This document shows positions 7,974 to 17,009 of a DNA stretch of 64,000 bases, piece after piece. This DNA is from Halobellus rufus (GTDB lineage Archaea; Halobacteriota; Halobacteria; Halobacteriales; Haloferacaceae): the NCBI RefSeq assembly GCF_000739575.1, contig NZ_BBJO01000042.1:1-64000 (forward strand), given 5' to 3'. Within the stretch, counting starts at the first letter, position 1. Each line of letters opens with the position of its first letter. A program made the translations under genes and the position numbers. The notes beneath the pieces were generated by a model. That model did no database searches. It was not told where the DNA came from and saw only the letters and a list, made by a program, of their open reading frames with translations.

Positions 7974-9473
7974 ATGGCACTTGAAGGCCAGTCACCGTAT
8001 AGCATCGATGCGGATTGGAACAAACTCTACATCGGCGGTGAGTGGATCGACTCCGAGAGCGGCGAGTCGACGCCGGTCGAGGACCCCTCGACTCGCGAGG
8101 TCGTCACGGAGGTGCCCCGCGGCACCGAGGGCGACGTCGACGCCGCCTACGACGCGGCCGTCGAAGCCCAGAAGGAGTGGGGTGAGACACCGCCCGCCCG
8201 CCGCGAGCAGGCCGTACAGGGACTCATCGAGGCCCTCGAGGAACACCAAGAGGAGATCATCGAACTGATCACGACCGAGATCGGCGGCATCCACGGGGTC
8301 GGCGAGACCTCGATCCAGATCACGCAGGACCACCTCGCGGAGGCCGCGACGCTCCCCCGCCGGATGAAGGGCGAGACCGCCGCCTCGAACATCCCCGGCA
8401 AGGAGAACATCGTCTACCGCGAACCCGAGGGCGTCGTCACGGTCATCTCGCCGTGGAACTTCCCGCTGAACCTCACGGCTCGGGCGCTCGCGCCAGCGAT
8501 CGCCGCCGGCAACTCGGTCGTCCTCAAGCCCGCGACGGACGCGCCGATCGTCGGCGGCCTCGTGTGGGCCCGCCTCGCCGAGGAGGCCGGAATTCCGGAG
8601 GGCGTCGTCAACGTCGTCACCGGCAAGGGCTCGGAGATCGGCGACCACATCGCCAGTCACCCCGACAGCGACGTCGTCGCCTTCACGGGGTCGACGGAGG
8701 TCGGCCAGCACGTCGCGGGCCTCGCAGCGGAAAACCTCGCGGTCCCCGCGATGGAACTCGGCGGCAACAACGCCCACATCGTCACCGAGGACGCCGACCT
8801 CGATCAGGCGATCGACGCCGCGGTGTTCGGCTCGTTCATCCACCAGGGACAGGTCTGTATCTCGATCAACCGCCACCTCGTGCAGGACACCGTCTACGAC
8901 GAGTACGTCGAGCGACTCACCGAGCGCGCGGAGCAGCTCCCCGCGGGCAGCGCACACGACGAAGTCGTCCTCGGACCCATCATCAACGAGTCCCAGCGCG
9001 ACGAGATGCTCGACTACGTCGAGCGCTCGATCGAGGACGGCGCGACGCTCGAAACGGGCGGCGAGACCGTCGACCTCGACGGCGTCGACGACTCGCTGGT
9101 CGTCCGCCCGACGGTGCTCTCGGACGCCTCGAACGATATGCCCGCCGCGTGCAACGAGCACTTCGGTCCCATCGCTCCTGTGATCCCCTTCTCGGACGTC
9201 GAGGAGGCGATCGAGATGGCAAACGACACCGAGTACGGCCTCACCGGCTCGGTCCACGCCGGCGACATCGGCGCCGGACTCCAGATCGCAAAGCGGATCG
9301 ACTCCGGCAACATCCACGTCAACGATCAGGGCATCAACGACGAGGCGCACGTCCCCTTCAGCGGCACGAAGGCCTCGGGCCTCGGCGGCTACAACAGCGA
9401 CGACTTCCTCGACGAGGTCACCGAGAAGAAGTGGATCTCGCTGCAGCACGAGCCGCGAGAGTTCCCGTTCTGA
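7974..9473 (+). CDS. NAD(P)-dependent aldehyde dehydrogenase
   Basis: The 499-residue protein belongs to the ALDH superfamily, oxidising an aldehyde to a carboxylate. The catalytic residues are visible: the general base Glu at about 261 in MELGGNNAH and the nucleophile Cys at about 295 in HQGQVCISINR. The cofactor-binding part contains VVTVISPWNFPLNL and the FTGSTEVGQ loop. The C-terminal motif HVPFSGTKASGLGGY is also typical. The ELGGNNAH sequence (instead of ELGGKN/S) is a feature of the subgroup containing benzaldehyde, vanillin and salicylaldehyde dehydrogenases, so an aromatic aldehyde is a plausible substrate in this context. The gene is followed after 3 nt by the SDR gene, which makes a two-gene operon likely. 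It is preceded by a leaderless-type promoter. Confidence 0.9.
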   Translation: MALEGQSPYSIDADWNKLYIGGEWIDSESGESTPVEDPSTREVVTEVPRGTEGDVDAAYDAAVEAQKEWGETPPARREQAVQGLIEALEEHQEEIIELITTEIGGIHGVGETSIQITQDHLAEAATLPRRMKGETAASNIPGKENIVYREPEGVVTVISPWNFPLNLTARALAPAIAAGNSVVLKPATDAPIVGGLVWARLAEEAGIPEGVVNVVTGKGSEIGDHIASHPDSDVVAFTGSTEVGQHVAGLAAENLAVPAMELGGNNAHIVTEDADLDQAIDAAVFGSFIHQGQVCISINRHLVQDTVYDEYVERLTERAEQLPAGSAHDEVVLGPIINESQRDEMLDYVERSIEDGATLETGGETVDLDGVDDSLVVRPTVLSDASNDMPAACNEHFGPIAPVIPFSDVEEAIEMANDTEYGLTGSVHAGDIGAGLQIAKRIDSGNIHVNDQGINDEAHVPFSGTKASGLGGYNSDDFLDEVTEKKWISLQHEPREFPF

Positions 9474-9476
9474 ACC

Positions 9477-10373
9477 GTGCAGGAGGCAGTCTGCGTCGTC
9501 GCCGGTGGGGGTAACGGCCTCGGTCGGGCCGCGGCCCTCGAACTCGCCGACCACGGCGCGCGCGTCGTCGTCAACGACCTCGGCTGCGAGGTCGACGGCA
9601 CCGGCAGCGACGCGTCCGTCCCCGAAGCGGTCGCCGAGGAGATCCGCGACCGCGGCGGCGAGGCGATCGCCCACCACGGCGACGTCAGCGACTTCGAGTA
9701 CGCCGAGTCCCTGATCGCGGACACCGTCGACGCGTACGGTCGCGTCGACTTCGTCTGCAACTTCGCGGGCATCCTCCGCGACGGGATCAGCTACAAGCTG
9801 ACGGAGGAGGACTGGCGCGAGGTCGTCGAGACGAACCTCACCGGACAGTTCGCGCCGCTCCGCGCGGCCGCGAAACACTGGCGAGAGGCCAGCGAGGACG
9901 CCGGCGAGGACGGATTCGACCGCCAGCGCTCGTATCTCGCCGTCAGCGCCGGCGCGGCCCGCGGCAGTCTCGGCCAGGCGAACTACGCGGCGTCGAAGGC
10001 CGGGATCCTCGGGATGGTCCGGACCGTCTCGAACGAGTTGGTCCGCTCGAACGTCCGCGTCAACGCGCTGATTCCGAACGGCTACACGCGGATGACGGAG
10101 ACGGTGCCCGAGGAGCACCGCCCGTACACCGAAGCGGAGATGCCCCCCGAGAAGGTCGCGCCGCTTGTCGCCTACCTCGCGAGCGAGGCCGCCGAGGACG
10201 TCACGGGCTGTACGCTGTACGCGGGCGGCGACCGCGTCGGCGTCCTCTCCGACCCGGCGATGGAGGCCGTCGGCGTAGCCCCCGACGGGTGGTCGCTGGA
10301 GTCGCTCTCGGAGCACTTCCGCGAGGACGTCGCGAGCGACGTCGACCTCTCGCGCACGGAGAGTTACCTGTAA
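9477..10373 (+). CDS. SDR family oxidoreductase
   Basis: The 298-residue protein starts with GTG only 3 nt after the aldehyde dehydrogenase stop and so is almost certainly cotranscribed with it. The NAD(P)-binding motif is GGGNGLGRAAA, the structural motif is NFAGILRDG in place of NNAG, and the active site is S (residue in YLAVSAGAARG) with YAASKAG. An Asp (VVVNDLGC) after the second beta strand suggests NAD preference. The stretch RVVVNDLG and the insertion after it resemble the dehydrogenase part of peroxisomal multifunctional enzyme 2 and other SDRs that handle 3-hydroxyacyl-CoA. It may therefore serve a beta-oxidation-like step or oxidise an alcohol to the aldehyde used by its partner; which of the two cannot be decided. 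Confidence 0.85.
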   Translation: MQEAVCVVAGGGNGLGRAAALELADHGARVVVNDLGCEVDGTGSDASVPEAVAEEIRDRGGEAIAHHGDVSDFEYAESLIADTVDAYGRVDFVCNFAGILRDGISYKLTEEDWREVVETNLTGQFAPLRAAAKHWREASEDAGEDGFDRQRSYLAVSAGAARGSLGQANYAASKAGILGMVRTVSNELVRSNVRVNALIPNGYTRMTETVPEEHRPYTEAEMPPEKVAPLVAYLASEAAEDVTGCTLYAGGDRVGVLSDPAMEAVGVAPDGWSLESLSEHFREDVASDVDLSRTESYL

Positions 10374-10458
10374 GCGAGCGGTCGGACGGCGGCGCGTTCC
10401 CGTGCGCGACTCGTCCCGAAAGGCATCTTTTATCACGGTTTCCGCCGATGACACGCGT

Positions 10459-11337
10459 ATGCGATTCGTCCGCTACGACGACAACCAGCTCGGACTGCTC
10501 ACCGAAGACGGCAGCGGGGTCATCGACCTCTCGGAGCGACTCGGACTCGACGGGGACGAACCGCTCGTCGAGTACATCGAGGGCGACTACGACGCCGCCG
10601 AGTACGAGGGCGAAGACCCCGATTACGACGTCGACGACGTCGAGATCGGCTCGCCGGTCGGCCGACCGGGGAAGGTCATCGCCGCGCCGCTGAACTACGA
10701 GAACCACATCAAGGAGGCCATCGCGGACAAGGACATCACCACCGACGAGTGGTTCTCGATCAAGGACAAGGGCTACTTCCTGAAGGCTCCCTCCAGCGTC
10801 GTCGGGCCCGACCACGGCATCGAACTCCCGTTCAGTGACCGACGTACGGACCACGAGATCGAACTCGCGTTCGTGATGGGCGAGGAGGCCAAGGACGTCT
10901 CCGCCGAGGAGGCGTGGGACCACATCTTCGGGTACACGATCCTGCTCGACATCTCCCTGCGCGGCGACCAGGACCGCTCGAACCGGAAGTCCTACGACAC
11001 GTTCACCGTCATCGGCCCGTGCGTCGTCACGGCCGACGAGATCGACGACCCGCAGGACCTCCAGATGGAACTGCAGCTCAACGGCGAGCGCCGCCAGTAC
11101 GAGAACACCGGCGACATGGTCTACACCTGCGCGGACGTCGTCCAGTACGCCTCCCTCGGCGCGACGCTGGAAGTCGGCGACGTCATCACGACGGGCACGC
11201 CCGAGGGCGTCTCGGAACTGCACGACGGCGACACGATCGAGGCCGAGATCGAGGACGTCGGCTCGATGACCGTCGACGTCACCGGCCGCGACGTCAGCTA
11301 CGCCGACGCGAACGTCACGAAGGGCGGGCAGGAGTAA
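10459..11337 (+). CDS. Fumarylacetoacetate hydrolase family protein (candidate fumarylpyruvate or maleylpyruvate hydrolase)
   Basis: This 292-residue protein has the FAH C-terminal fold from about residue 70: KVIAAPLNYENHIKEA, then PSSVVGPDHGIELP, DHEIELAFVMGEEAKDV with the acidic metal ligands, and TTGTPEGVSELHDGDTIEAEIE. Members hydrolyse C-C bonds in beta-diketo acids or tautomerise and decarboxylate them with Mg or Mn. Because gentisate dioxygenase is encoded 4.4 kb away, hydrolysis of fumarylpyruvate (or directly of maleylpyruvate) to pyruvate and a C4 acid is the leading guess. The start at 10459 is supported by a TTTTATC box about 28 nt upstream (10428-10434). It is probably a separate unit from the preceding SDR, from which it is 85 nt away. 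Confidence 0.85.
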   Translation: MRFVRYDDNQLGLLTEDGSGVIDLSERLGLDGDEPLVEYIEGDYDAAEYEGEDPDYDVDDVEIGSPVGRPGKVIAAPLNYENHIKEAIADKDITTDEWFSIKDKGYFLKAPSSVVGPDHGIELPFSDRRTDHEIELAFVMGEEAKDVSAEEAWDHIFGYTILLDISLRGDQDRSNRKSYDTFTVIGPCVVTADEIDDPQDLQMELQLNGERRQYENTGDMVYTCADVVQYASLGATLEVGDVITTGTPEGVSELHDGDTIEAEIEDVGSMTVDVTGRDVSYADANVTKGGQE

Positions 11338-11473
11338 GCGACGGCGGCGTCACCGACGCCGTCAACGACCGGATCTTCGTTCTTTCGACACGGTGAGCAG
11401 CCCCGCTCGTCGTCGCGCCGAGACCGCCGAAAGGTAGGCTTAAGAAAGGCCACGATAAATCACGTGGTAATCG

Positions 11474-12178
11474 ATGTCACTGCTCGAAGTAGACGCAATA
11501 GACGTCGCGTACGGTAACGTACAGGTACTCTGGGACGTGAGCCTCTCCGTCGAGAAAGGCGAGACGGTGGCGTTGCTCGGCGCGAACGGCGCGGGGAAGA
11601 CGACGACGCTGAAGACCATCTGCGGCGACCTCTCGCCGACGGACGGGGAGGTCCGGTACAAGGGCGAGTCGATCGGCGACCTGCCGCACGAGGACGTCGT
11701 CGCGAAGGGCGTCGCCCACGTGCCGGAAGGCAGAGAGGTGTTCACCGAGAGCACCGTCAAGGAGAACCTCGAACTGGGGGCGTATCTCGACCGAAGCGGG
11801 ATGGACGAGCGGCTCGGACGCGTCTACGACATCTTCCCGCGGCTCGAAGAGCGGTCCAAACAGCGCGCAGGCACGCTCTCGGGCGGGGAACAGCAGATGC
11901 TCGCGATCGGGCGCGGACTGATGAGCGACCCGGATCTGCTGCTCCTCGACGAGGCGAGCCTCGGTCTCGCGCCCGTCCTCGTCGACGACGTCTTCGAGGC
12001 GATCCAGCGGATCAACGACGAGGGGACGACGGTGCTCCTCGTCGAGCAGGACATCTACAACGCGCTCCGCGTCGCCGACCGCGGCTACGTCATCAAGACG
12101 GGCGAGATCGCGCTCTCGGGGACCGCAGAGGAACTCGCGAGCGACGAACGCGTCGAAGAGTCCTACCTCGGCGCGTAG
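11474..12178 (+). CDS. livF: Branched-chain amino acid-type ABC transporter ATP-binding protein LivF (system 1)
   Basis: The 234-residue ATPase has Walker A GANGAGKTTTLK, the signature LSGGEQQMLAIGRGLM and Walker B DLLLLDEASLGLAP, with the switch His replaced by LVEQD, as is normal for LivF. It would energise the permeases LivH/LivM encoded from 14202 down to 12296 on the opposite strand, together with LivG at 20022. In haloarchaeal aromatic clusters, this class (HAAT) often imports aromatic acids rather than amino acids; that is inference here. It is transcribed alone toward LivM, so the two units converge with a 117-nt gap. A CTTAAGAA element at about 11439-11446 lies 31 nt before the ATG. 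Confidence 0.92.
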   Translation: MSLLEVDAIDVAYGNVQVLWDVSLSVEKGETVALLGANGAGKTTTLKTICGDLSPTDGEVRYKGESIGDLPHEDVVAKGVAHVPEGREVFTESTVKENLELGAYLDRSGMDERLGRVYDIFPRLEERSKQRAGTLSGGEQQMLAIGRGLMSDPDLLLLDEASLGLAPVLVDDVFEAIQRINDEGTTVLLVEQDIYNALRVADRGYVIKTGEIALSGTAEELASDERVEESYLGA

Positions 12179-12295
12179 CGACGGACCGGTTTCATCGCTG
12201 TTTCCTCGTGGTCGGTAGCGGAACGTCGCTCAGACAGTGCGGCAGAAGGGTAGTCAAAAGAGCGGGAGAACGCGACTGAGTGGGATGAAACCGCC

Positions 12296-13321
12296 TTACT
12301 CAGTCTGAGCGGCGTCGCTTCCGGAGACCTCCTCGACGAGGTACTCCTTGATGAGGCCGTACAGCCCCGTCGGCAGGAAGATGATGAAGAGGATGATGAG
12401 AATCCCCTCGACCGCCTCGGAGTAGCCGCTGACGACCGCCGAGAGGCCGTTGTCCAACACGAGGAACAGCCCGGCACCGAAGATCGGCCCCGAGAACGTC
12501 CCCATCCCGCCGAGGATGACGACGACCAGCGAGTCGATCGTCCACGACACCGCGAGCGTCGACTGCGGGTTGATGTACAGCGTGTAGTGACCGTACAGCG
12601 CGCCCGCCAGCCCCGCGAAGAACGATGAGACGACGAACGCGTACATCTTGTACTTCAGCGGGTTGACGCCGAGACTGCTCGCGGCGTCCTCGTCGTCGTG
12701 GATCGCCTTCATCCCGAGCCCCGTGGGCCCGCGGACGATGAGGTACGTGATGACGACGGTCGCGATCGTCGCGATGACCGTCAGGTAGAACATCACGTCG
12801 CCGTGAGAGAGCAGCTCGCCGATCGAGAGATCCGCCTGGATGTAGTAGCCGGTCGCGCCGCCGGTCAGTTCGCGCTGGTCGAGCATCACGAGCTCGATGA
12901 CGGCCGCGAGCGCGAGCGTCCCGATGGCGAAGTAGTGCCCGCTCAGCCGGAAGATGATCGGCCCGATGACGAGCGCGATCAGCGCCGCCGCGAGCGCGCC
13001 GATCAGCATCGCGGGGATGAGCGGCACTTGGATCGATTCGGGGAATCCGGCCCCCGTCGGCGTCGACAGCCACGCGGTGACGAACGCGCCCATTCCGAAG
13101 AACGCGGCGTGGCCCAGCGAGATCTGGCCCGCGTAGCCGGCGAGCAAGTTCCACGAGACGCCGAGCATCACGAAGACGAGCCCCGTCAGGATGAGCCCCG
13201 TCAGCGAGTCGGTCGTCGTGAACGGGACCGCGACGAGCCACAGCACGACGAGCGCCGAGATGGCCAGCACGCGGCGGTCGGTCGCGAGCGACTCGCCCGG
13301 TTTCTTCTCGAGGAACGCCAC
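12296..13321 (-). CDS. livM: Branched-chain amino acid-type ABC transporter permease LivM (system 1)
   Basis: The 341-residue membrane protein has about 9-10 hydrophobic segments and the LivM hallmark NLLAGYAGQISLGHAAFFGMGA near residue 60. The EAA-like loop GMKAIHDDEDAASSLGVNPL contacts the ATPase. It starts with GTG and overlaps the livH stop by one nucleotide (TAG/GTG), which shows a tight operon SBP-livH-livM. The C-terminus is short and acidic. It forms the channel with LivH in the cytoplasmic membrane. Confidence 0.92.
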   Translation of the reverse strand: MAFLEKKPGESLATDRRVLAISALVVLWLVAVPFTTTDSLTGLILTGLVFVMLGVSWNLLAGYAGQISLGHAAFFGMGAFVTAWLSTPTGAGFPESIQVPLIPAMLIGALAAALIALVIGPIIFRLSGHYFAIGTLALAAVIELVMLDQRELTGGATGYYIQADLSIGELLSHGDVMFYLTVIATIATVVITYLIVRGPTGLGMKAIHDDEDAASSLGVNPLKYKMYAFVVSSFFAGLAGALYGHYTLYINPQSTLAVSWTIDSLVVVILGGMGTFSGPIFGAGLFLVLDNGLSAVVSGYSEAVEGILIILFIIFLPTGLYGLIKEYLVEEVSGSDAAQTE

Positions 13322-14202
13322 TACTCACCACCTCCGGAGCCGCCGAACAGCCCCTCGGGCTTGATCAGCAGGACGCCCAGGAAGATGAGGAGGCTCACCA
13401 CGTTGCGGTAGCCCCCGCCGAGGTACAGCGCGCCGAGGTTCTCTGAGACCCCGAGCACGAGCCCCCCGACGAGCGTCCCGAGGACGCTGCCGACGCCGCC
13501 GAGGACGACCACGGCGAACGTCTTTAACAGATAGGACCAGCCGACGTACGGGTCGATGGGGAACAGCATCGAGAGCAGCGCGCCGGCCGCCCCGGCCAGC
13601 GCCGTCCCGATGCCCAGCGTGATGACGTAGATTCGGTCGGTGTTGATCCCCATGTACTTCGCGGCCGTGCGGTTCTGCGCGGTCGCTCGAATCGCCTGCC
13701 CCGTCTTCGTGTACTGCAGGAACGCCCACGTCGCGGCGATGAGGAGGACGGCCACGACGAACGTCACCGTCCGCGGGAACGACAGGAACGCGACACCGAC
13801 GTCGAACCCGTTTCCGGGGATGCCGATGTCGGCGGTCCGGGCGTCGCCGCCGAGGATGACGCGGCCGAGGTTCTGCAGGATCAACGCGAGGCCGAACAGC
13901 ACGATGATCGGCTGTTCGAGCCCCTCGTCGACGACGAACTGCAGGAGCACCTTCTGCAGCAGGACGCCGAGCCCGAACATCAGCGCCATCGCGAGCAGCA
14001 TCCCCACGAGCGGCGTGATGCCGGTCGCCGCGAAGAGGAGGATCGCGATGTACGCGCCGACCATCAGCATATGGCCGTGCGCGAGGTTGACGATGTCCAT
14101 GATCCCGAAGACGAGCGAGAGACCCAGGGCTGCGAGGGCGTAGATGCCCCCGAGCAACAGCCCGTTCACGATCGTTTGCGTGGCGAGATCGCTGAGGACC
14201 AT
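13321..14202 (-). CDS. livH: Branched-chain amino acid-type ABC transporter permease LivH (system 1)
   Basis: This 293-residue permease shows the LivH start, TIVNGLLLGGIYALAALGLSLVFGI, followed by MDIVNLAHGHMLMVGAY, and the coupling loop GQAIRATAQNRTAAKYMGI. About eight membrane segments are visible. It lies 34 nt downstream of the binding-protein gene and overlaps livM by one base. The C-terminus FGGSGGGE is glycine-rich. It partners with LivM at 12296-13321. Confidence 0.92.
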   Translation of the reverse strand: MVLSDLATQTIVNGLLLGGIYALAALGLSLVFGIMDIVNLAHGHMLMVGAYIAILLFAATGITPLVGMLLAMALMFGLGVLLQKVLLQFVVDEGLEQPIIVLFGLALILQNLGRVILGGDARTADIGIPGNGFDVGVAFLSFPRTVTFVVAVLLIAATWAFLQYTKTGQAIRATAQNRTAAKYMGINTDRIYVITLGIGTALAGAAGALLSMLFPIDPYVGWSYLLKTFAVVVLGGVGSVLGTLVGGLVLGVSENLGALYLGGGYRNVVSLLIFLGVLLIKPEGLFGGSGGGE

Positions 14203-14236
14203 TTTCAGGCGTGAGTGCTGTCAGTCGAGTGGCTGC

Positions 14237-15571
14237 TCATCGCTCGCTCCACGGCAGAATCGGGTACTGGAAGTCGATGGCCTGCTCGGAGTCCGTGTCC
14301 GGGTACGCGAGCCGCTGTGCGCCTTCCCACCACTGGCCGGTCGGGGCGGTCAGTTCGCCCTCCGCGGGCAGCCCGTTCTCCTCGAAGCTGAACGTTCCGA
14401 TGACCGTCTCGAACTCCTCGCTGCGGAGCGCGTCGCGAACCGCAGTCGGGTCGACGGAGCCGGCGGCCTCGACGGCCTGCTGAGCGACCTGCGTCAGGTT
14501 GTACGAGCCCCCGACGTTCGCGGGCATGTAGTCGGCGTCGGTGTCGTACTCGTCGAAGAACGCCTCGCGGAGTTCGGCGTTGCCGTTGCCGGTCAGCCCG
14601 GGCACCCAACCGGGGCACATCAGCGCGTACGCGCCGTCCTCGCCGAGCGCGGACCACCAGGCCGAGGGGTCGGCACCGCGGACGAACTTCAGCATCTTCG
14701 GCGCCCAGTTGCTGTCGCGCATCTGGTTGACCGCGGTGATGCCGCCCGGCGGCGTCGGGTTCGACAGCAGGACTTCGACCTCGTTGCTCTCCGCTTGGTT
14801 GATGAGCGTCGAGAAGTCCGAGGAGCCGAGCTCGAAGACCTCGCGCATCACGACGTCGTACCCGGCTTCGCCGAGGACGTCCTCCCAGTACTGAGCCTGC
14901 TCTTCGCCCCACCCGGAGTTCGGCTCCCAGATGCCGACGTTGGTCGGACGGTCTTCCTCGGGGATGAGTTCGAGCGTGCCGAGCGTCGAGCGGGCGACGT
15001 CGCGGGACTTCGGGAACGGCGCGAACGTCCACTCGTAGTTGTCGTTCCGGTGCGGCTCCTCGTAGGCGAACGCGATGCCGAGGAACGGCAGCCCCTGGTT
15101 CTCCGCGAACGCGCTCCCGGCGGTGACGAGCAGACTGGAGAAGCTCCCCCAGATCATGTTGACGTCGTTGTTGCTCACGATCGCCTGAAGCTGCTCGCGG
15201 AGCGTCTGTGCGTCGCTCTCGTCGTCGCGGAGGATGAGTTCGACCTCGCGGTCGAGCTGTTCGTTCATCCGGGCGACGCCGAGTTCGTAGCCGCGGCGGA
15301 GGTCCTCGCCGAGCGAGGAGAAACTGCCCGTGTCCGGGACCGTCCCGGCGATGGTCAGCGGCGTCGCGTCCCCGCCGCTGTCGCCCCCGCTGTCGCCGCT
15401 GCTGTCGGAGTCGCCGCCGCTGTCGCCCCCACTGTCGCCACCGCTGTCACCGCCGTCGTCGCCGCCCCCACCGAGCGTACAACCGGCGAGTCCGGTGATT
15501 GCGAGGGTACCGGTCGCACCGGCACCTTTCAGATACGTTCGTCGTCGGATCGATGTGTCATCACGAGCCAT
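14237..15571 (-). CDS. Substrate-binding lipoprotein of Liv-type ABC transporter (system 1)
   Basis: The 444-residue precursor has a Tat signal (RRRTYLKGAGATGTLAITG) with an archaeal lipobox LAGC, so it should be exported folded and anchored outside the membrane by a lipid. A linker of about 35 residues made of GGDS-type repeats follows. The mature part is a periplasmic-binding-protein type 1 (LivK-like) fold: TPLTIAGTVPDTGSFSSLGED, then NMIWGSFSSLLVTAGSAFAEN. It captures the ligand for LivH/LivM/LivF/LivG. The ATG at 15571 is 27 nt downstream of an AT-rich TATA-like segment (15591-15602). The ligand is unknown; the flanking gentisate genes suggest an aromatic acid. Confidence 0.9.
   Translation of the reverse strand: MARDDTSIRRRTYLKGAGATGTLAITGLAGCTLGGGGDDGGDSGGDSGGDSGGDSDSSGDSGGDSGGDATPLTIAGTVPDTGSFSSLGEDLRRGYELGVARMNEQLDREVELILRDDESDAQTLREQLQAIVSNNDVNMIWGSFSSLLVTAGSAFAENQGLPFLGIAFAYEEPHRNDNYEWTFAPFPKSRDVARSTLGTLELIPEEDRPTNVGIWEPNSGWGEEQAQYWEDVLGEAGYDVVMREVFELGSSDFSTLINQAESNEVEVLLSNPTPPGGITAVNQMRDSNWAPKMLKFVRGADPSAWWSALGEDGAYALMCPGWVPGLTGNGNAELREAFFDEYDTDADYMPANVGGSYNLTQVAQQAVEAAGSVDPTAVRDALRSEEFETVIGTFSFEENGLPAEGELTAPTGQWWEGAQRLAYPDTDSEQAIDFQYPILPWSER
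15367..15468 (+). repeat. Short tandem codon repeats encoding the Gly/Asp/Ser linker
   Basis: Near-repeats of the unit CCGCTGTCGCCC (and variants) encode the GGDS-rich tether between lipid anchor and binding domain. The same kind of tract is found in the two other binding-protein genes, at 43272-43383 and 58856-58972. Confidence 0.7.
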
Positions 15572-15590
15572 ACCGTGTGGCACAATGATG

Positions 15591-15602
15591 ATAATACAAT
15601 AA
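15591..15602 (-). promoter_or_regulatory. Promoter of the system 1 binding protein-livHM operon
   Basis: On the minus strand the segment reads TTATTGTATTAT and is centred about 26 nt before the ATG at 15571. A run of eight A on the plus strand lies immediately upstream. The spacing fits a leaderless operon. Confidence 0.5.
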
Positions 15603-15750
15603 AAAAAAGTATACGGTTCTACACGGCGTGACCGGGGGTCACGCACCGATTCTGGACGGGCCTCCGTCGCGATCTGTGTGGCGACGCTCGGGAGCGGCGC
15701 ACGGTATCTGGACGAAAGACAGAACGGCGGGAGAGAGTCGGCAGAGCCCC

Positions 15751-16827
15751 TTACGAGGAAGGCTCGGCCTCGGCGTAGAGGTTGAACGCCTCGAAGACGG
15801 GGCGGTCGGTGATGCCGAGCAGCGTCGCCTCGCCGTCGGGTTCGTGGTGGTGGATCTCGTCCGGCGGGACGACGAAGATGTCCCACTGGCTCCACTCGAA
15901 CGCCTCGTCGCCGACGTGGGTCGCGCCCTCGCCGTCGATGACGAAGTACACCTCGGTCGCGTTGTGGAAGTGCGGGTCGGTCTCCTCTAAGAGCAGTTGC
16001 GCGCGGAACGACATCGTCGGGAACAGCGGCGGCTTGCCCGTCGCTGGGTTGACGTACGAGAGGCTGTACCCGTCGTTCGGGTCGGGGTCGTCGTTGTCGG
16101 CGCGCTGGCGGAGCGACTCGACCATCTCCTCCCACTCGAAGCGATACGGCGGCGTCGCCTCGTGGATGCCCTCGAACGGTCCGGGGATGCCGTCCTGCTT
16201 CACCTCTTCCTGCGGTCGGCCGCGGCCGTACTGGGAGGCCCAGTAGCCCTGGCTCTTCGTCACCGGCTGGCGTTCGAGTTCGTGGTACTCGAAGGTGTTC
16301 TTGGCGTTCAGCGAGTCGAGGACGAGCGGCAGGTCGAGCACGTCGAGCCACGCGGCGGTCTCGTCGCTCTCGTTGACGTGGTCGTGCCACTCCCACTGCG
16401 GGGTGGTGATCAGGTCGTTGTCCTTCATCGGGAACTCCTCGCCGGCGACGACGGTCTTCATGTCCTCGTGGCCGTCGATGGTGAACCGGAGCGCGTTCGC
16501 ACCGTGTCGGTGCGAGGGCGCGGTCTCACCCGGCGAGACGGTCTGGATCCCGACGTAGATCGTGTTCGAGATCGCGTGCGCGGCGTTGATCGGCACGGCG
16601 ACGCGTCGCTGGAACCCCGGTGGGAGCTCGGCGATCGGCACGTCGCGCTCGATGGCGTCGATCGCCTCCTTGATGTCCTCCCACTTCCAGATGTCCGCTC
16701 CGGGGTCGGTGAGGGCGTGGCCCATATCGTCTTCGACTTCCCAGAGCGGCTGGAGACTGTGCTCCTCGAGGATACTCCGGGTCTCGGAACTCATCTCTAG
16801 GAGTTCCTCCGGCTCTTCCTGTGCCAT
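15751..16827 (-). CDS. gdoA: Gentisate 1,2-dioxygenase
   Basis: This 358-residue bicupin opens the aromatic ring of gentisate (2,5-dihydroxybenzoate) to maleylpyruvate using Fe(II) and O2. The N-terminal cupin carries the metal ligands in SHRHGANALRFTIDG (His at about 106 and 108) and the C-terminal cupin has DPHFHNATEVYFVIDGEG. The phrase LPPGFQRRVAVPINAAHAIS precedes the first cupin. Gentisate dioxygenase is known from haloarchaea growing on benzoate, 3-hydroxybenzoate and phenylpropionate, where gdoA occurs with acyl-CoA synthetase (acdB) and thioesterase (tieA) genes; both are present just upstream here. The start at 16827 is backed by a TATA box about 26 nt upstream. It appears monocistronic. 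Confidence 0.9.
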   Translation of the reverse strand: MAQEEPEELLEMSSETRSILEEHSLQPLWEVEDDMGHALTDPGADIWKWEDIKEAIDAIERDVPIAELPPGFQRRVAVPINAAHAISNTIYVGIQTVSPGETAPSHRHGANALRFTIDGHEDMKTVVAGEEFPMKDNDLITTPQWEWHDHVNESDETAAWLDVLDLPLVLDSLNAKNTFEYHELERQPVTKSQGYWASQYGRGRPQEEVKQDGIPGPFEGIHEATPPYRFEWEEMVESLRQRADNDDPDPNDGYSLSYVNPATGKPPLFPTMSFRAQLLLEETDPHFHNATEVYFVIDGEGATHVGDEAFEWSQWDIFVVPPDEIHHHEPDGEATLLGITDRPVFEAFNLYAEAEPSS

Positions 16828-16848
16828 ACACGATTGTTGGCGAAACTC

Positions 16849-16857
16849 GATAATAAG
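16849..16857 (-). promoter_or_regulatory. gdoA promoter TATA box
   Basis: On the minus strand the sequence is CTTATTATC, centred 26 nt before the gdoA ATG at 16827. The spacing indicates a leaderless transcript and rejects the longer in-frame reading that would start at 16875. Confidence 0.6.
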
Positions 16858-17009
16858 TGTGTTGGACGGTTTCACTTGTCATTCGCGGCCACGCGTCGCT
16901 CTGAGACCCTGCTCGTCGGATCGCTACCGCTCGTCTGCGACTCTGCTGCCCTGCGTCGACGCGCCTTCGGCAGTCGACACGGCGCGTCCCCTCCCCAGAC
17001 GCGAACGGA

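Noticed and set aside
7992-10454. An 820-codon minus-strand frame opposite the aldehyde dehydrogenase and SDR genes
   Set aside because: It is a shadow of two well-defined enzymes and shows no recognisable domain.
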